64,000 nt of DNA, taken from assembly GCF_023634645.1 (NCBI RefSeq), contig NZ_JAMKMR010000008.1, forward strand, positions 1 to 64,000, read 5' to 3'. The DNA comes from Vibrio sinus (GTDB lineage Bacteria > Pseudomonadota > Gammaproteobacteria > Enterobacterales > Vibrionaceae). This document shows positions 27,201-36,800 of the stretch, piece by piece (the stretch's first letter is position 1; each line of letters starts with the position of its first letter). Both the position numbers and the translations under genes were made by a program. The notes under the pieces were generated by a model. It searched no databases, was not told the origin of the DNA, and saw only the letters and a program-made list of their open reading frames with translations.

Positions 27201-27379
27201 GCGTACCTGTCATGCACCCCAGCTTTGAGGCGCAGTTCTTCAACCTGACCGGATGAATTACTAGAGGACGTGAATATGCCAAGGCGTCGAACTTGAAGCA
27301 ACAGATACTTGGATGCCCATTGTTCCAACTCCTCAAGGGGGTTGGCTTTTAAAAGAATATCAGATGGAAACGTCTTCAT
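15227..27379 (-). CDS. trans-AT PKS: cMT-ACP / KS-DH-KR-ACP / KS-ACP / KS-KR-ACP
   Basis: A 4050-residue synthase subunit. It opens mid-module with a C-methyltransferase (about 130-390, SAM loop EIGAGTGG near 191) and an ACP (GVDSI near 452). Then come KS (560-990), DH (1170-1450), KR (1645-1860) and ACP (1953); KS (2053-2480) and ACP (2714); KS (2795-3220), KR (3645-3870) and ACP (3970). All three KS domains keep Cys, HGTGT and the K-GH motif. The first DH has HPSMMESALQ, with Glu replacing the catalytic Asp. There is no AT. The N-terminus completes the KS-KR module begun in the previous protein. The start overlaps the previous stop (ATGA). The acidic, helical C-terminus probably docks onto the coiled N-terminus of the TE subunit. 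Confidence 0.95.
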   Translation of the reverse strand: MKTFPSDILLKANPLEELEQWASKYLLLQVRRLGIFTSSSNSSGQVEELRLKAGVHDRYARWWEECCLSVLQQWNFVQHQNGYVRLSDNLIFDGIESEQAYLEAWETRKSAYLDNPQTKAVVHLIDECLRHLPDILRGSRAATDVMFPNGSMEKVENLYKHNERADYFNSQVAETARAYIELLIEQRPHTKVRIIEIGAGTGGTTSFVLSHLADLKENIQEYCYTDISNAFLIHGKTEYGQQYPFLTTRLWNIEHPTESQDIESGCYDIVIATNVLHATKNIRDTLRNAKVAMKKNGILLINELIEKTLLGTLTFGLLDGWWRFEDDALRIPGSPLIDTDTWRSVLNQEGFGEAYIPEPKAERLGQQVLVAESDGIIRQQSEVQLSAKKVDITLEVGVESQPKREPESTASASQVDVSISDVEAYVKSALAEALKVEVDTIQKDVPFADYGVDSILGVNFINRLKESLAISLNTAIIFDHSTVERLSTHILQNHSAEVNALLVTSTLVPVDASPVQPVNELVKPEQQAPLTQAPEPTPALIDKGEHQTPITEKSPKTLSRDTDIAVIGISGQFPEAEDVHQFWQNLIDGHDGVTELPHEYLDRERDYSETKQPGKSYCKWGGVLKDRACFDPLFFSLSPKDAESMNQNQRLILQESWKSLEDAGYNPKTLSDRKVGIFVGAEPVRYGATNFTGASEALTASRLSYYLNLKGPAFVVNTGCSSSGVALHLACESLRNRESDMALAGGVHAGLDREALVSTSAIEMLSPRGRCHTLDASGDGTVLSEGVGMVVLKRLEDAITNRDNIYGVIKASGINQDGASNGIIAPNGASQEELITNIYQNYNIDPADISYAELHGTGTRLGDPVEANALVRAFSQFTDTQNFCGLGSAKDHIGHTSAAAGVIGLIKVLLSMKHNQLPGLIHFDTLNPLIELEGSAFNVVDKTRSWVAEPGKPRMAAINSFGHSGTNVHLVVEDYPQPSFVHETFNPHQEVLFVLSAANDERLKEYGQRMLEFVRRGEVHNDNLQRFAHTLQIGREALRYRIAFAVGSAEELIEKLTRFVESNSSDYPVADSKHPSEHMALFLAEDDAQDMMQKWLLKQQWKKLAQLWLSGGHVDWSLLYQDYAPLRMSVPTYPFAKERYWRQAEDVRSHVVPQPKPQVETHSNAQLTHLHPLLHSAVSAEGAYSYNSNFTGQEFFLSDHRVEGHITLPGVAHLEWVRAAFEHACQDKNGAIKLENVVWIQPVIVDAAMQLNVTLKPVQNEEHVFHFEISSLSHDTKTLHCQGRVLITTERQPDMLNVVEKLATLTPLDLDMEAFYESFRQVGIVHGSSYRGVTALSRGQNEILAALALPNVVSSSQHEYVLHPSMMESALQAACLLIVDHKAHSGVASLPFALESICIYGPCTQHMYARVRYAKNNRNGGNVVKLDVDLIDADGHISVVLEGFSFRRLHSDAPDSVSQGLSSQGQGENLLLTTLWREASFSSQVQTFDHKDVFLFDRSPAAASDLMAQLPGTLCLAQSLPERDIALRYEHYTLACLDHVQSMINQRPDRKVLLQVVVPDTSEGQILEGIAAFLKTVSLEHPQISGQIIVTSPHTGAIALAQQLVEASKSLPAKIVKFHHGSKRVLEWQQVLTQQDAPQSPFKHHGTYVITGGSGGLGLIFAREILQRTSDARVIVIGRSTKDAWDSEQNSLPQAWRHRVTYVQADVADREQLSSVFSQLPSLDGIIHSAGMNSDQAIGKKTPCGLQQVLAAKVAGTYNLDLLTKTYKLDFIVLFSSVSAVFGNPGQADYAAGNAFMDSFSRWRNALVEEGNRCGRTLSINWPLWKEGGMRLSDTQQDLMRQTLGGMPMPTLDGLSAFYQSFYSGHDQVVVLHGNKDKMKTFVGINQPLANVSEKVPENLAKPSNLAIERQRNPQSSMPIEISLHDIRKLLLEEVSTTIGLEQDKIELDAELSQYGFDSIVLMDFIRDLNQKYQLDLMPTVFFEYPTIVALAEYLDQNHLDTLSRYFSAQSSDPNIESPTVHPKSELIKDEVQVEVPQQNLAAQGGKKSKPGQYQDIAIIGMDGTFPQSDSVEGFWEMIRTGKDLMEEIPKDHWDYRPWFSEDRDVEDKTYCKWGSFIDDVDRFDAEFFNISPKEAEWMDPQMRLLLQSVYRCGEDAGRIKDIRGSKTGIFVGVCSHDYMDVIAEQSGPINPHQGVGTALTVIANRVSFLLNLTGPSLSFNTACSASLVALHEACHALQRNECEMAFVGGVNVLLSSHHYRYFSSIGALSPTGRSHSFDSRADGYAPGEAIASLLLKPLDKAIKDGDQVYAVIKGSAALHGGFTPSITAPSVSGEKNVITSAWKNADIDPATIGYIEAHGTGTKLGDPIEVSALTQAFQEFTSNTGFCALGSAKAHVGHTEGSAGILGVIKAVQQLRHQVIPAMPAFREKNPYIELDNSALYINRETIPWPAVASHPRRAGVSSFGFSGVYAHVVLEEHTVTEAEIRQEFDTQSGVQLIALSAKTENSLNARIQDLLHFVQTDTKASLAEIAYTLQVGRESMKYRLGFVTYSKTELIRTLQSCLIGQPVEVYRGEAQGKLDDYRYDANDASMQQWLEKWREPEVGAQLIERWTLGQPVEWGQLHRSITPHRVRLPTYPFSGERYWFMSRTEDNLNVVKEESISSPIAAKSKPTEVTQVDKNLYKNTLDVLREMISEETKIPLHRIEPEKDFEELGLDSIIIATLNKRIAAITGNTDSTLFFKHKHLSSLAKSLSHDFSKPKEAPAQSELKMDQIKTEPEVVQEHTVSESSSLPKDDDIAIIGMSGRYPQASNLDTFWQNLLEGRDAIQEIPKERFDYSEFYDAEKGAPGKIYCKWGGFIDNADKFDAAFFKLSPQDARYMDPQERIFLEAAWECMESAGQIGPNWQRDARNVGVFAGATFNNYQLIMAEAADSQAYLANSQTFSIANRVSYFLNFTGPSFTLDTACSSSLLAIHQACESLKRGECEMALAGGVNLSLHPSKYITLCATGFAASDGRCHAFAANGDGYVPSEGVGAVLLKPYARAVSDGDEVLAVIKGTGISHDGKTQGYTVPNPIAQSKAIEAALGQAGISADQISYVEAHGTGTELGDPVEIQGLMDVYSRDTDKLQYCAIGSVKSNIGHGEAAAGIAQLSKTVLQLQHKTLVPSLLHDRPNPNIDFNNTAFVVQSSSSHWAQPKSAQGEPCPRYAGISSFGAGGVNVHVIVGEAPECHAIESHPSAEGGLLIPLSAQTRESLLKMADNLSNWLDDQTNSRWSLESIAHTLQTRRAPFVYRLAVIAESKAQACAILKAFAKQEESLSADWFESSANKKQGFRLDLSGEEDRGYVNTLINKGRFDKLAQLWVNGADIPWAQFYTQNIGCAPLPTYPFDRKRYWAGSPSSKSAEVHKLPDVQRISAETVLREGMFDVQWQEMAQSSSILPNRLRRLLVVSESTTVLEQAKWADTELCRCLITGDVSPSDSGDGDIIISKDRLNFDLLREQICEGAWDGLVYVPSAIDFENCDSTTLVEHVAWETHKLHRWVEFLTNELVDAPIQATFLSVVNKQGVDPVQTLLAKYFSFLRYEFPEFQVSIIQVDSLDKNMQQRVINEMAAQSNETHVQFEGNKRLVQRLMPIEIDQTLANFDASGCMVITGGFGGLGLKLIHWLMDKGVTELAVIGRKPSTSRLHHPALESPITIEKLIQKYQQRGIKLHYIQADLHQVELCMASFASARAHFNNPITGIFHLAGVTTEAIPLNQMREETLIDVLGSKFFGGYALDRITAKDPVRYFCMFSSTSAIEGMQVNGLSAYATSNAALDALAEARRLRKQPIQLIHWSDWDEVGMAVEHDHKAFMDAVGIHMLPTETGLSVLEAILSRSISSSTVFHVNWDTFSQVNELIHKLPFFNDYVQFMRHQTGSEDMVNTNGNEQIASKVNSKPQIAQNRERMVAHLSEKLADIIELDVIPVDESLASLGLDSINSIQYFKGLSTELTMDISPSIIFRYPTIAKLSEYLWSQLSSDAYHGDRREDDDLSLVEELNAALKKSEHLLNITA
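15350..19000 (-). other. module 11: KS-KR-ACP
   Basis: The KS is active-type. The KR has GGFGGLG and the catalytic Tyr in SAYATSN; its LDD-loop position reads AGVTTE, with no diagnostic Asp. In the salicylate model this KR reduces the one ketone that is later lost as water. Confidence 0.8.
19115..21225 (-). other. module 10: KS-ACP, no reduction
   Basis: After the KS-to-next-domain linker (LPTYPFSGERYW) the sequence goes straight to an ACP. There is no KR, DH or MT, so the beta-ketone is kept. Confidence 0.85.
21395..25702 (-). other. module 9: KS-DH-KR-ACP
   Basis: The DH first motif is intact (DHRVEGHITLPG). The second carries Asp-to-Glu (HPSMMESALQ). The KR has GGSGGLG, Tyr in ADYAAGN and an Asp at the B-type position (AGMNSD). 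It could be a double-bond-shifting module. Confidence 0.8.
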
Positions 27380-30300
27380 GATGTTTTTTCCTTCAAATGA
27401 GCAAAGAGAGATGGGTTAGTGTGCGACGAAAGATAACTGGTCTCGGACTCATTTATCCCCATCATTTCATGTAAAGCCTGAGATGCAGGCATGCAAAGCA
27501 AACGTTGTTCACCACCTTGCTGTAGTTGTTGAATAAATTGATCAAAAAACTGAACGCCGACCGTATCCTCAATCAGACCAAACCTAGCTGCTAAAGCGGC
27601 TTCGAAAGGTGTACCTTTCACTGTTTGTAGCCAATAGCCCCAGTTGATGATACCGATAGGAAAACGACTCTGACGACCTTGTTCAATGGCAATAGAGTCA
27701 GCCGCGGTGATTCCAGCCGCGTAGCCAACACTGTCTTTCGCAGAGAGAAATGAGAAGGCCTGCACCGACGAGAAATAGCAAAGGAAATCTAGAGATTCGT
27801 CTTGCAGAGCGAGATAGAAATTATGGCTACCAGAGATCTTCACATCGATGATATCCACGAAATCTTGTTCTGTGGTACTGGTAATAGAGTTCTCGGGGTG
27901 AAACACCAAGCTAGAGAAAATAGCACCATTGATCGCCGAGTATTTCGCCTTCACTCTGGCAATCGCTTTACCAAGTGATGCCTGATCAGTGACATCCGCT
28001 TGTACATACCAAGGCGCGTTAGTCTTATATTGGTTTAACTTATTCAAAACGCTCGGATCATTTTCCGCTGAACGCCCTAACCACACCACTTGAGCTTGGT
28101 AGGCGTCGATTAAATAGCGAGTCATGATCTGACCCACTGTCCCAGAACCTCCAGCGATAAGATAAACACCACCGGTTTTCAAACCACCTGAGCCTTCTTG
28201 AGGTTTCCAAAGCCATTTCGTATAAGACTGCTGGTATCGACGTCCGGCGCTGTACTTAATCACAGCGCCCCTATCCGAAGCTGGCTCATCGAGTATCATG
28301 GACAGGGCTCGATGACGCCCGAGTTTATGGCTAAGATCCTTGGAAGACAGCTGAATCACTCGAACTCTAAACCTATGATCGGCTTGCGCCAAAGCATAAC
28401 CAACGCCTGCTAGGCCGCCGCCTCTATTGGCGTTAGAATTAACTGTGGGCAAGTTATCGTCTTGAATGAGAACAAAACAATCCACCGAACCTTGGCTATG
28501 GTTTTGAATGGTTTTAACCAAACGCAGCAGTTGAATTTCGTTTTGTGCAAGTTCATTAATCTGCTTTTCATCCTCCCGCATGACTCGTGCCGAATCACCA
28601 GCAATAAAGAAAAGACAATCTGGAGTCGGGTTCTCCTCAAGAAACCGCTGAAGCGCATTAGAATCATTGCTATCTAGAACCCATTGCGTTGCGGAGTGCT
28701 TCTTGGTTACCTGCCCCAAACGTACTTGCACGACGCTAGCACCCGGGTAGGTCTTCTCACATTGGGCAGCCATGTCTTGTGCGAGTACTTGTTCAGCTTC
28801 CGGATAAAGGATCAGAGCGCGTTTAAATGCATGAGTTGGCGAATTGGCTTGTAACTCAGGTGCTTCATTCCACACCATACGATAGGTGGCTTCATCCCAA
28901 GACGTTTTCGCCTTAAATGGTACGACAACAGGTTCAGAGACTGACTCTTGTACCGCTGGTAACAAATGCTTAGGTTCCTTCACCTCACCTTCTGGTGTCC
29001 AATAACGATCACGAGCAAACGGATAGACTGGCAAACTCATTCGATAAGGTATGTCATCGGCATAGAGTTTACGCCAATCCAACTCTAAGCCTTTCACCCA
29101 TAGATCGAGTAATTGAGGGTATTTCTTATTCAATAGCCATTGATTGATGGTTGTCTGTAGATCGGCATCGCTAACAAACAGGGCTACCGTCTCATCATTC
29201 CTTTTCGCTTGCCCCTGCCACAGACCTTCTATATCAGCTTCTTCCGCCAACCACGCTTTCAGCTTCTGTGATAGTTGTTCAAGCGAATTGGCTAGAATAC
29301 CAAGCCGTACTTCCATTTCCTCTCTGCCTACTTGGAGCGTATACGCCATGTCCCGCATTGAAGCCATCGGTGTACGGTCAGTGAACGCTAAAAGATTGTC
29401 AGCAAGTTCGCGCAACCGAATTGGGTTCTTAGCCGACAGTAGGAACACATGCTCAGTGCTCTCAGCTGTCGCGTGAGCTTGAAGCTCTCGCGAATGATCG
29501 ACGTATTCTTCAACAATCAGGTGGGCATTGGAACCACCAGCACCGAAAGAGGATAATCCAGCTATGCGAGGAATAGCCTCACCATCTACGATAGGGTTGT
29601 CCCAATCAGTTAAGGTTTGATTGACCACAAACGGAGTGCGCTCAAAGTTGATATTCGGATTAAGGACCTCTGAATGTAATGATGGCGCAAGTTTCTTATG
29701 CTTCATTTGCAGCAGAACCTTGGTCAACCCTGCAATACCTGCGGCCGATTCACCATGACCAATATTCGACTTTACAGAGCCAATCGCGCAAAAACCTGTA
29801 TCCTGATTAGCACCGCCGAACGCCTTACTTAAGCCCGCAATTTCTATGGGATCGCCCAGTTTGGTTCCAGTTCCATGAGCTTCAACATAGCTGATGTGGC
29901 GCGGTTGGATGACTGAGTCGGCCAAAACCCTATTTATCACCGCAGCTTGGGCTTGTGGATTTGGCACCGTATAACCATTCGTTTTACCGCCGTGATTTAA
30001 GGCACTACCTTTGATAACGCCGTAGATATGGTCTTTGTCTCTTTGAGCATCAGAGAGTCGCTTCAATATCACCACGCCTACTCCTTCACCCGGGATATAA
30101 CCATCTCCCCCTTCACCAAAACTTTGGCAACGACCGTCAGTTGAAATAAATTGCGCGGCACTGAGCATCAGGTATTTGTTTGGATGAATAGTCACATTAA
30201 CCCCACCTGCAATGGCCATATGGGTACGCTTCAGTTTTAAGTCCTGACAGGCCAAGTGAATCGCAGTGAGCGAAGATGAGCACATGGTATCTAATGTCAT

Positions 30301-30815
30301 GCTAGGACCGTGCAGGTTAAACGTGTACGACACGCGGTTAGCGATGCTGGCAAGACTGCCAGAAAAGCCCATTCTATTACCTCGCATACTGGCTTCAGCA
30401 CCAAACAACTGATATTCACCATACATAACGCCTGCATACACGCCAACCTGCCCAGGAAGATCTAGCTCATCGGCCGTCTGCAACCCAGCACGAGTGTAAC
30501 CTGCATCTTCTACTGCCATCCAAGCGTGTTGGAGAAATAGACGTTCTTGAGGATCGGTATACTCAGCTTCCCTCGGTGAAATATTGAAAAATAATGGGTC
30601 AAATTCATCCACACCATCGATAAACCCACCCCACTTACTGCGATGGTTGCCGATCTCATTGTTGTTTTCGACGTAATAATCACGCCAGTCCCAACGTGAT
30701 TCCGGAACTTGAGTAATGCAGTCTTTGCCCTGACTTAAATTGCTCCAGAAATCATCGAGATTGTAAGCCTGAGGATATCTACCGCTTAATCCAACAATGG
30801 CAATAGGCTCATCTT
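25880..30815 (-). other. module 8, split across two proteins: KS-KR // cMT-ACP
   Basis: The KS and KR form the C-terminus of the 6837-residue protein. The C-methyltransferase and ACP are the N-terminus of the next protein. Together they add a methylated, hydroxylated ketide unit. The KR lacks the B-type Asp. Confidence 0.75.
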
Positions 30816-33800
30816 CGATAACCGAGGCAGAGCGGGACACATTTGGCGACTTGAACGCGGTATTATTGAGCTTCACTGATGATGCGGACTCAACTCTAGT
30901 GTCCGATAACCCCATGGTTGAAGGCTTTTTCTCTGGCGTCGTTTCTTTCACCTGGTCTTGCTCCACAGGCGTTAATAACTCCGATAATTTGTCGAGATGA
31001 GAGGCAATAAAATACTCTGCCAGTTCATTCAGAGTTTGATACTCAAACAGCAGTGTTTTTGACAAGGGACCAAAGGTTTTCTCTAGTTGGTTGGTCAAGT
31101 TCACCGCGAGTATAGAGTCAATACCAAACTGCTCCATAGACGCCTTAGCGTCGATTCGGTGCGGTGGTAACTTTAGTAAGGAAGAGAATTCTTTACGCAG
31201 TAAGTCTTGCGTCATTTGTAACCAGTCATTCGATGTCTCTGACGTTGGCAAGGTCTTTTCGTTTGTCTCAATCACACTTTGTGACGGCACATACTCAGAT
31301 AACAAAGTGCTACGCATCTTTTGTACATCGCCAGCCATAACCCAAACTTGGCTTTCTTTCAGTGCAAGTGCTTGCTGAAAGGCATTCAATCCCACTTCTG
31401 TCTGCAAAGCAGATAAGCCCGTCGCTTGACGTAAGCTATCTTGTACCGATTGCTCTGCTTTCATGCCCCCTTCCGACCATAAAGGCCAGTTAATCGACAT
31501 GGTTCTTCCGTACCGTTTACCAGTCTCAACCATCTGATTTCGGTAAATCGCAAACTGGTCCATAAAACCATTCGCCGCCGCATAATCAACCTGACCAATG
31601 CTACCGATTACCGAGACTTGTGAAGAAAACAACACCATAAAGTCCAGTTCAAGATGACGGCTAGCTTTGTCTAAGTTCCAAGTACCGGCAATCTTTGGCG
31701 CCAACACATCTAAAAACTCCGGTCCGGTTTTATGCAGTAAAAACTTGTCATCTGTGATGCCAGCACAGTGCAGAACCCCATCCAATCGACCATAGTTTTG
31801 CTCAATGTGTTGTATCAAATTAGCAACCTGTGGTTCATCTCTAATATCTAGCGGTAGATAATCAACATTACCTGCTGACAGAAGCTCTAACCCTGCACGT
31901 GCTCCAAGCTCAGACCGCCCAGTGAGGACCACCCTCGCGTTAGGCGCTTTGCTAACAATATCCTTGGCGAATATCGTACCAATAGCTCCAAGGCCACCCG
32001 TGATAAGATAAACTCCATCCTCTTTAAAGTGCATCGCTTGATTGGATAATTCAGTGGTGCGCTCCTGCCAACGCAATAGCTGTCGGTTATTGCCTTGGTA
32101 GCGAATCACAGACTGGCCAGACAAACCAAGGTTTTCCTTGAGCTGACTAGCAAGACGACTCGTGTTATTTATCGCATCAGACACGATGAGTTGAGTTTCG
32201 ATAGAAGGCTTCTCTAGGTTTACAGATTTCAGCAAACCAGAGAGTCCAATAGTGAGGCTATCGGCTAGCTTATCTGACACCACTAGCTGAACTAACGCCC
32301 GGCTCTTCGATTGCCCCATGAAAAGAGTTTGAATAAACTCAAAGCATGCCACAGAACAATGGTTGTATTGTTCAGCCAAATCTCTACCTACCGCTGGGAT
32401 ATGTCGGCATTGGCTGCCGGACATCTTCGCCTCTAGCATGGCACAGCCAGTTTCATTCTCTCCACACACCAGCACATAATGCTCATCTGGTACGAAAGAG
32501 TTATCTGGAGCTGGATGAGATTCCCAGACTGGCACCGCTATCAAGTGATTGGTTTGGTCCGTATTGGTGCTAGCTGTATTTTCAGAAAACGTCCTAAAAG
32601 ACAGCCCTTGGATCTGCACGCAAACCTTATCATCTTTATCGAACAAGTCGATATCCAACTTTTGTACAGTGCTCGTTGCGGAGTTATTCGGTGAATACTT
32701 AACCCAAGCCCTCATTGTCGGGCTGCACGGTGATAAAATTCTTAGTGCTTCCAAAGAGAAAGGTAATGACGTTTTAGCCGATACCTCAGACATATCCGAA
32801 ATCAAACTGATGCATGATTGTATCGCACTGTCCATCAGGCTAGGGTGAAGCTCAAATGCCTCTTGACCTGTAGCCACGACAGACGGTACAGATAACTGGG
32901 CCAAGCCATCACTTTGGCCAGTTTGTAGCGAAACGATACCTCTATGCGCAGGCCCGTAAACCACTCCAGCATTTGCAAAGCCAGCATACAATTGGTCTAC
33001 ATCGACAGAACTGCTCTGTGATAAGTGTTGAGATGGAGCTACATTCTGCGCCAACGCATCCGTAGGCTCGATGAAAACCACATTACCCTGGCAATGTATT
33101 ACCTTCTCCTCAGCATCGAAACTAAACACATCACAGCCAAATTGGCTTCGGTTTTCTGCGGCCTCAACAGGATACAGGGAGATAGATACATCCTTTGGTG
33201 TATCCACCATCAACGGCTTGGACCAAACGATACCCTGTAGTTCTATCGCAGCAGACATGCACTCCTCCGGTAGTGCCTGCCTCACTGCCTCTCGCATCAT
33301 TTCCAAATACGCCACCGCAGGAAGGATTTTTTGCCCTTTTACTATATGGTCTTTTAAGAAGAATTCTTCACCAGTTAAGGTCGTGGTAAAGCGAGCCTGA
33401 GCCAATGTGGATACATTACGATGTAACAGCGGGTGAAGCGCAGAGCTCTGCAGCTGAGGCACAACTGAAACTTTGTTGTGCTGAGGGGCTTCGATTGCTT
33501 CGACCCAATGACGCTCACGAGCAAAAGGATAGGATGGCAGTGGAATACGGCGAGATTTACCAATCAACAAGTCTCGGAAATTAAGCTCGTACCCTTGTGT
33601 ATAAAGATCTGCAACAACGCCCAAATGTTCGAAATAAGTCGAGTTAGGGCTGGCAACATTGCAATCTTTAATGCACTGATTGCCATAATTCTTAAGTGCA
33701 GTTTGTTCACGCACCTTGCCTTCCGGCAGCTCGCCATTATAGATACGGTTGGTAAATACCTGACTCTCAATCTTATTCAACCAGTTTTCCATCAGCTCTA

Positions 33801-36800
33801 TCAGATTATCTCGGTCAGTGGCAATGAAGGCAACGCGGTGCTCAAGGTGCATACGGCCGACAAATAATGTAAAGCTCATATCATTCATAGACACGTGCAA
33901 TGATCGCTTACAAAAATCCAATAAGTTAGTGACTTGTTGTGTTAGCTGATCTTTTGTACGCGCAGACAGTACCTGCAAATAATAAGGGGCTTCATCGGCA
34001 GTAGCTTGTTGATTCGGACCTTCTTCGAGAACAAGGTGAGCATTGGTTCCGCTAATACCAAATGAGCTCACTGCGCCACGGCGAGGTTGACCTTTTACAC
34101 TAGGCCATGGTTCAAGCTCAGTTGCTGGGTAAAAAGGACTCGACGGGAAATCTATCCCTGGGTTAGCCTGTTTAAAATTCAGCGATGCGGGAATTTGCTT
34201 TTCTTTCAGAGCCATCAGGGTTTTTAGCACGCCTGCAATACCCGCTGCCAACGTTGCGTGACCAATATTGGTCTTCACTGAACCTATCGCACAAAATTGC
34301 TTCTTGTCGGTATATCGGCGGAAAGATTGAGTCAAAGCGCTGAACTCAACTGGGTCGCCCAGAGGCGTACCAGTACCATGAGCTTCGATTAACTGGATAG
34401 TCTCAGGGTTAATGCCAAATTTTTCATAAACCGAGCTTTCTAAATTTTGCTGAGATTGTCCACTAGGCGCAGTGATTCCGTTAGTACGCCCGTCTTGGTT
34501 AGTTCCACTACCAGCAATCACTCCGTGTATGGTGTCGCCTTCACGTAACGCATCTTTAAGGCGCTTTAGCACCACAACACCAACGCCTTCTCCTGGCACT
34601 GTCCCATTTGCTTGGGAATCAAAGGCTCGACAAACCCCATCTGGCGATAGAATGCCAGCACGGTTAGAGGCCTGGTATAACAGAGGTGTGAACATCATGA
34701 ACACTCCACCCGCTAGAGCCATTTCTGTTTCCCCAGACCAAAGGCTTTGGCAAGCTAAGTGAATTGAAACCAGAGAGCTGGAGCAAGCAGTATCTACAGC
34801 CATTGCAGGCCCACGTAGATTGAGATAGTAAGCGATTCTTGCCGGAATCACAGAGCCTGCATTGCCCCAGAAAGACTGAGCAGGCAAGTTACCTGAAAAG
34901 AACTCGGTATAATCCGAGCTACTACAACCAGCAAAGACCCCACAACGCTTTTCATCCATTTCCTTTCCAGCATAACCGGCATGCTCAAGGGCGGCCCAGC
35001 ACTCTTCTAAGAAAAGTCGCTGCTGGGGATCCATATACATAGCTTCCAAAGGCGAAATACGGAAGAATTCTGGATCAAACAGATCGAATGAATCGACAAA
35101 GCTGCCCTTGGTGCAATAATCACTCAGTGTGCTGTCAGGATCTACACAATCCTTTCTGTCCCACCGAGTCGATTCTCGAGTGAGATCCTTAGAATTTTTC
35201 AAATTCTCCCAAAAAGCATCTAAAGACTCCGATTCAGCAAAGCGTCCACTCATACCAACAATCGCAATTGGCTCACGGCTCGTGTTGCCATCTGAGGCAA
35301 GGCTAGCTGACTCAACGTCATCGGATTGTTGAGGTTCCATCTCACCTTTGGATTGACTATGGTTGGATGACGTTGTCAGCGAAGATTGCTCGTCAGCAAG
35401 TTGGAGCCAAGCGCTGATATGTTCGCCCCAAGTGGTACAAACGTACTCGCTAAGCTTTGCAATCGAGCTGTAATTAAACAGATCATTCGTGACAAGTTTT
35501 ATCTGCAGCAGAGTATTGATGGTCTGCACCAACTCGACGCCAAGAATTGAATCTATACCAAAATCAGCAAAGGACGCATCGTAATCAATACGGTGTTGTT
35601 CGATGTCTAATGTTGAGGACAACTTCTCAACAATTACTTTTTGTACATGCTCTACCACTCTCTGTTCACCAAACGACGTCGGTGACATCGCCGTAGAATT
35701 AGGTTCTAGATGTTGTGATACCTTCCGATCTTGAAATTGCGACAACTCCTCTTGCAAGCGACCATGGTTAGGAAACTGACTGTGTAATGTGTTCGCCATA
35801 TTCTTAGTACTCTCTAATGCTATGGATGAACGAGCATCAGCATCCTGTTTGCTGTCCATGAGGCCTGTCATTGGCTCATACTCAAAGTGAAATTGAATGG
35901 GGTTAAACGCTCGCCATTGATTTAGCTCCGCTAATGTACCTGGGAAAATAGCGGCATTTTCCCCTTGCTTTGTTTGATACCAGGCCGAACACCCCGTCGA
36001 AAACGAGCTGGTTTGATTTCTCTCCTGAACAAATGCGCGAAATTTTTCAACTTCCGCTTCTTTCACTTCAAAAGCAGCAATTTGATTGTTCTCACAGTAC
36101 TGGATCATCTCTACAAACAGTTCACAGCTATGTTCGTAAATTGCTGTAATTGACGTAGCATTGGTGCCTGAGTTGGCCGCTGACGCTAGGAACAAATTCG
36201 GGAATTGTGCAACAAAATGCCCAGCGTAGTTTTTCGGAAATTCTCCATAATATTCTTCTAGAGTCAATCGCTTACGCCCACAAATAGGAATGGTTGGTCT
36301 AAAGTCATTCAAATCATAGCCTGTCGCTAACAATATGATGTCGAATTCTTCAACCTCTTCAGCGGTGGCTACTCCAGTTTTTGTGAAACCAGTAATAGCG
36401 GCGGTTTTTAACTCCACATTTTGGGCGCGGATCTGACGATGATAGTCATGTGACATGCAAGGACGACTACAACCAGGTGAATAATCCGGCACCATATCGA
36501 TGTCACGTAGCCACTGATAGAAAGATAGCCATTCTTCATCCAGATTATGAGTGAAATATTTGTCCAGCTGAGAGTCCGGATGAAAAGGATTTAACTCCAC
36601 AGGGTCATTGGATACCCAATAAAAATCATCGGCCAAAGATAGGTATTCATTTCTTTGCTTTAGCCAAAATTGATAGTCACCGCTGAGTTTCTTCTGAGTC
36701 TGTGGCGCATATTTGGCTCTAGGGTAAATAAATTTAGGCGAGCGGGCGTAGACCACTAGCTTATCAGCCAACGGCTGTAGCGTTTCCACAAGCTGGATCT

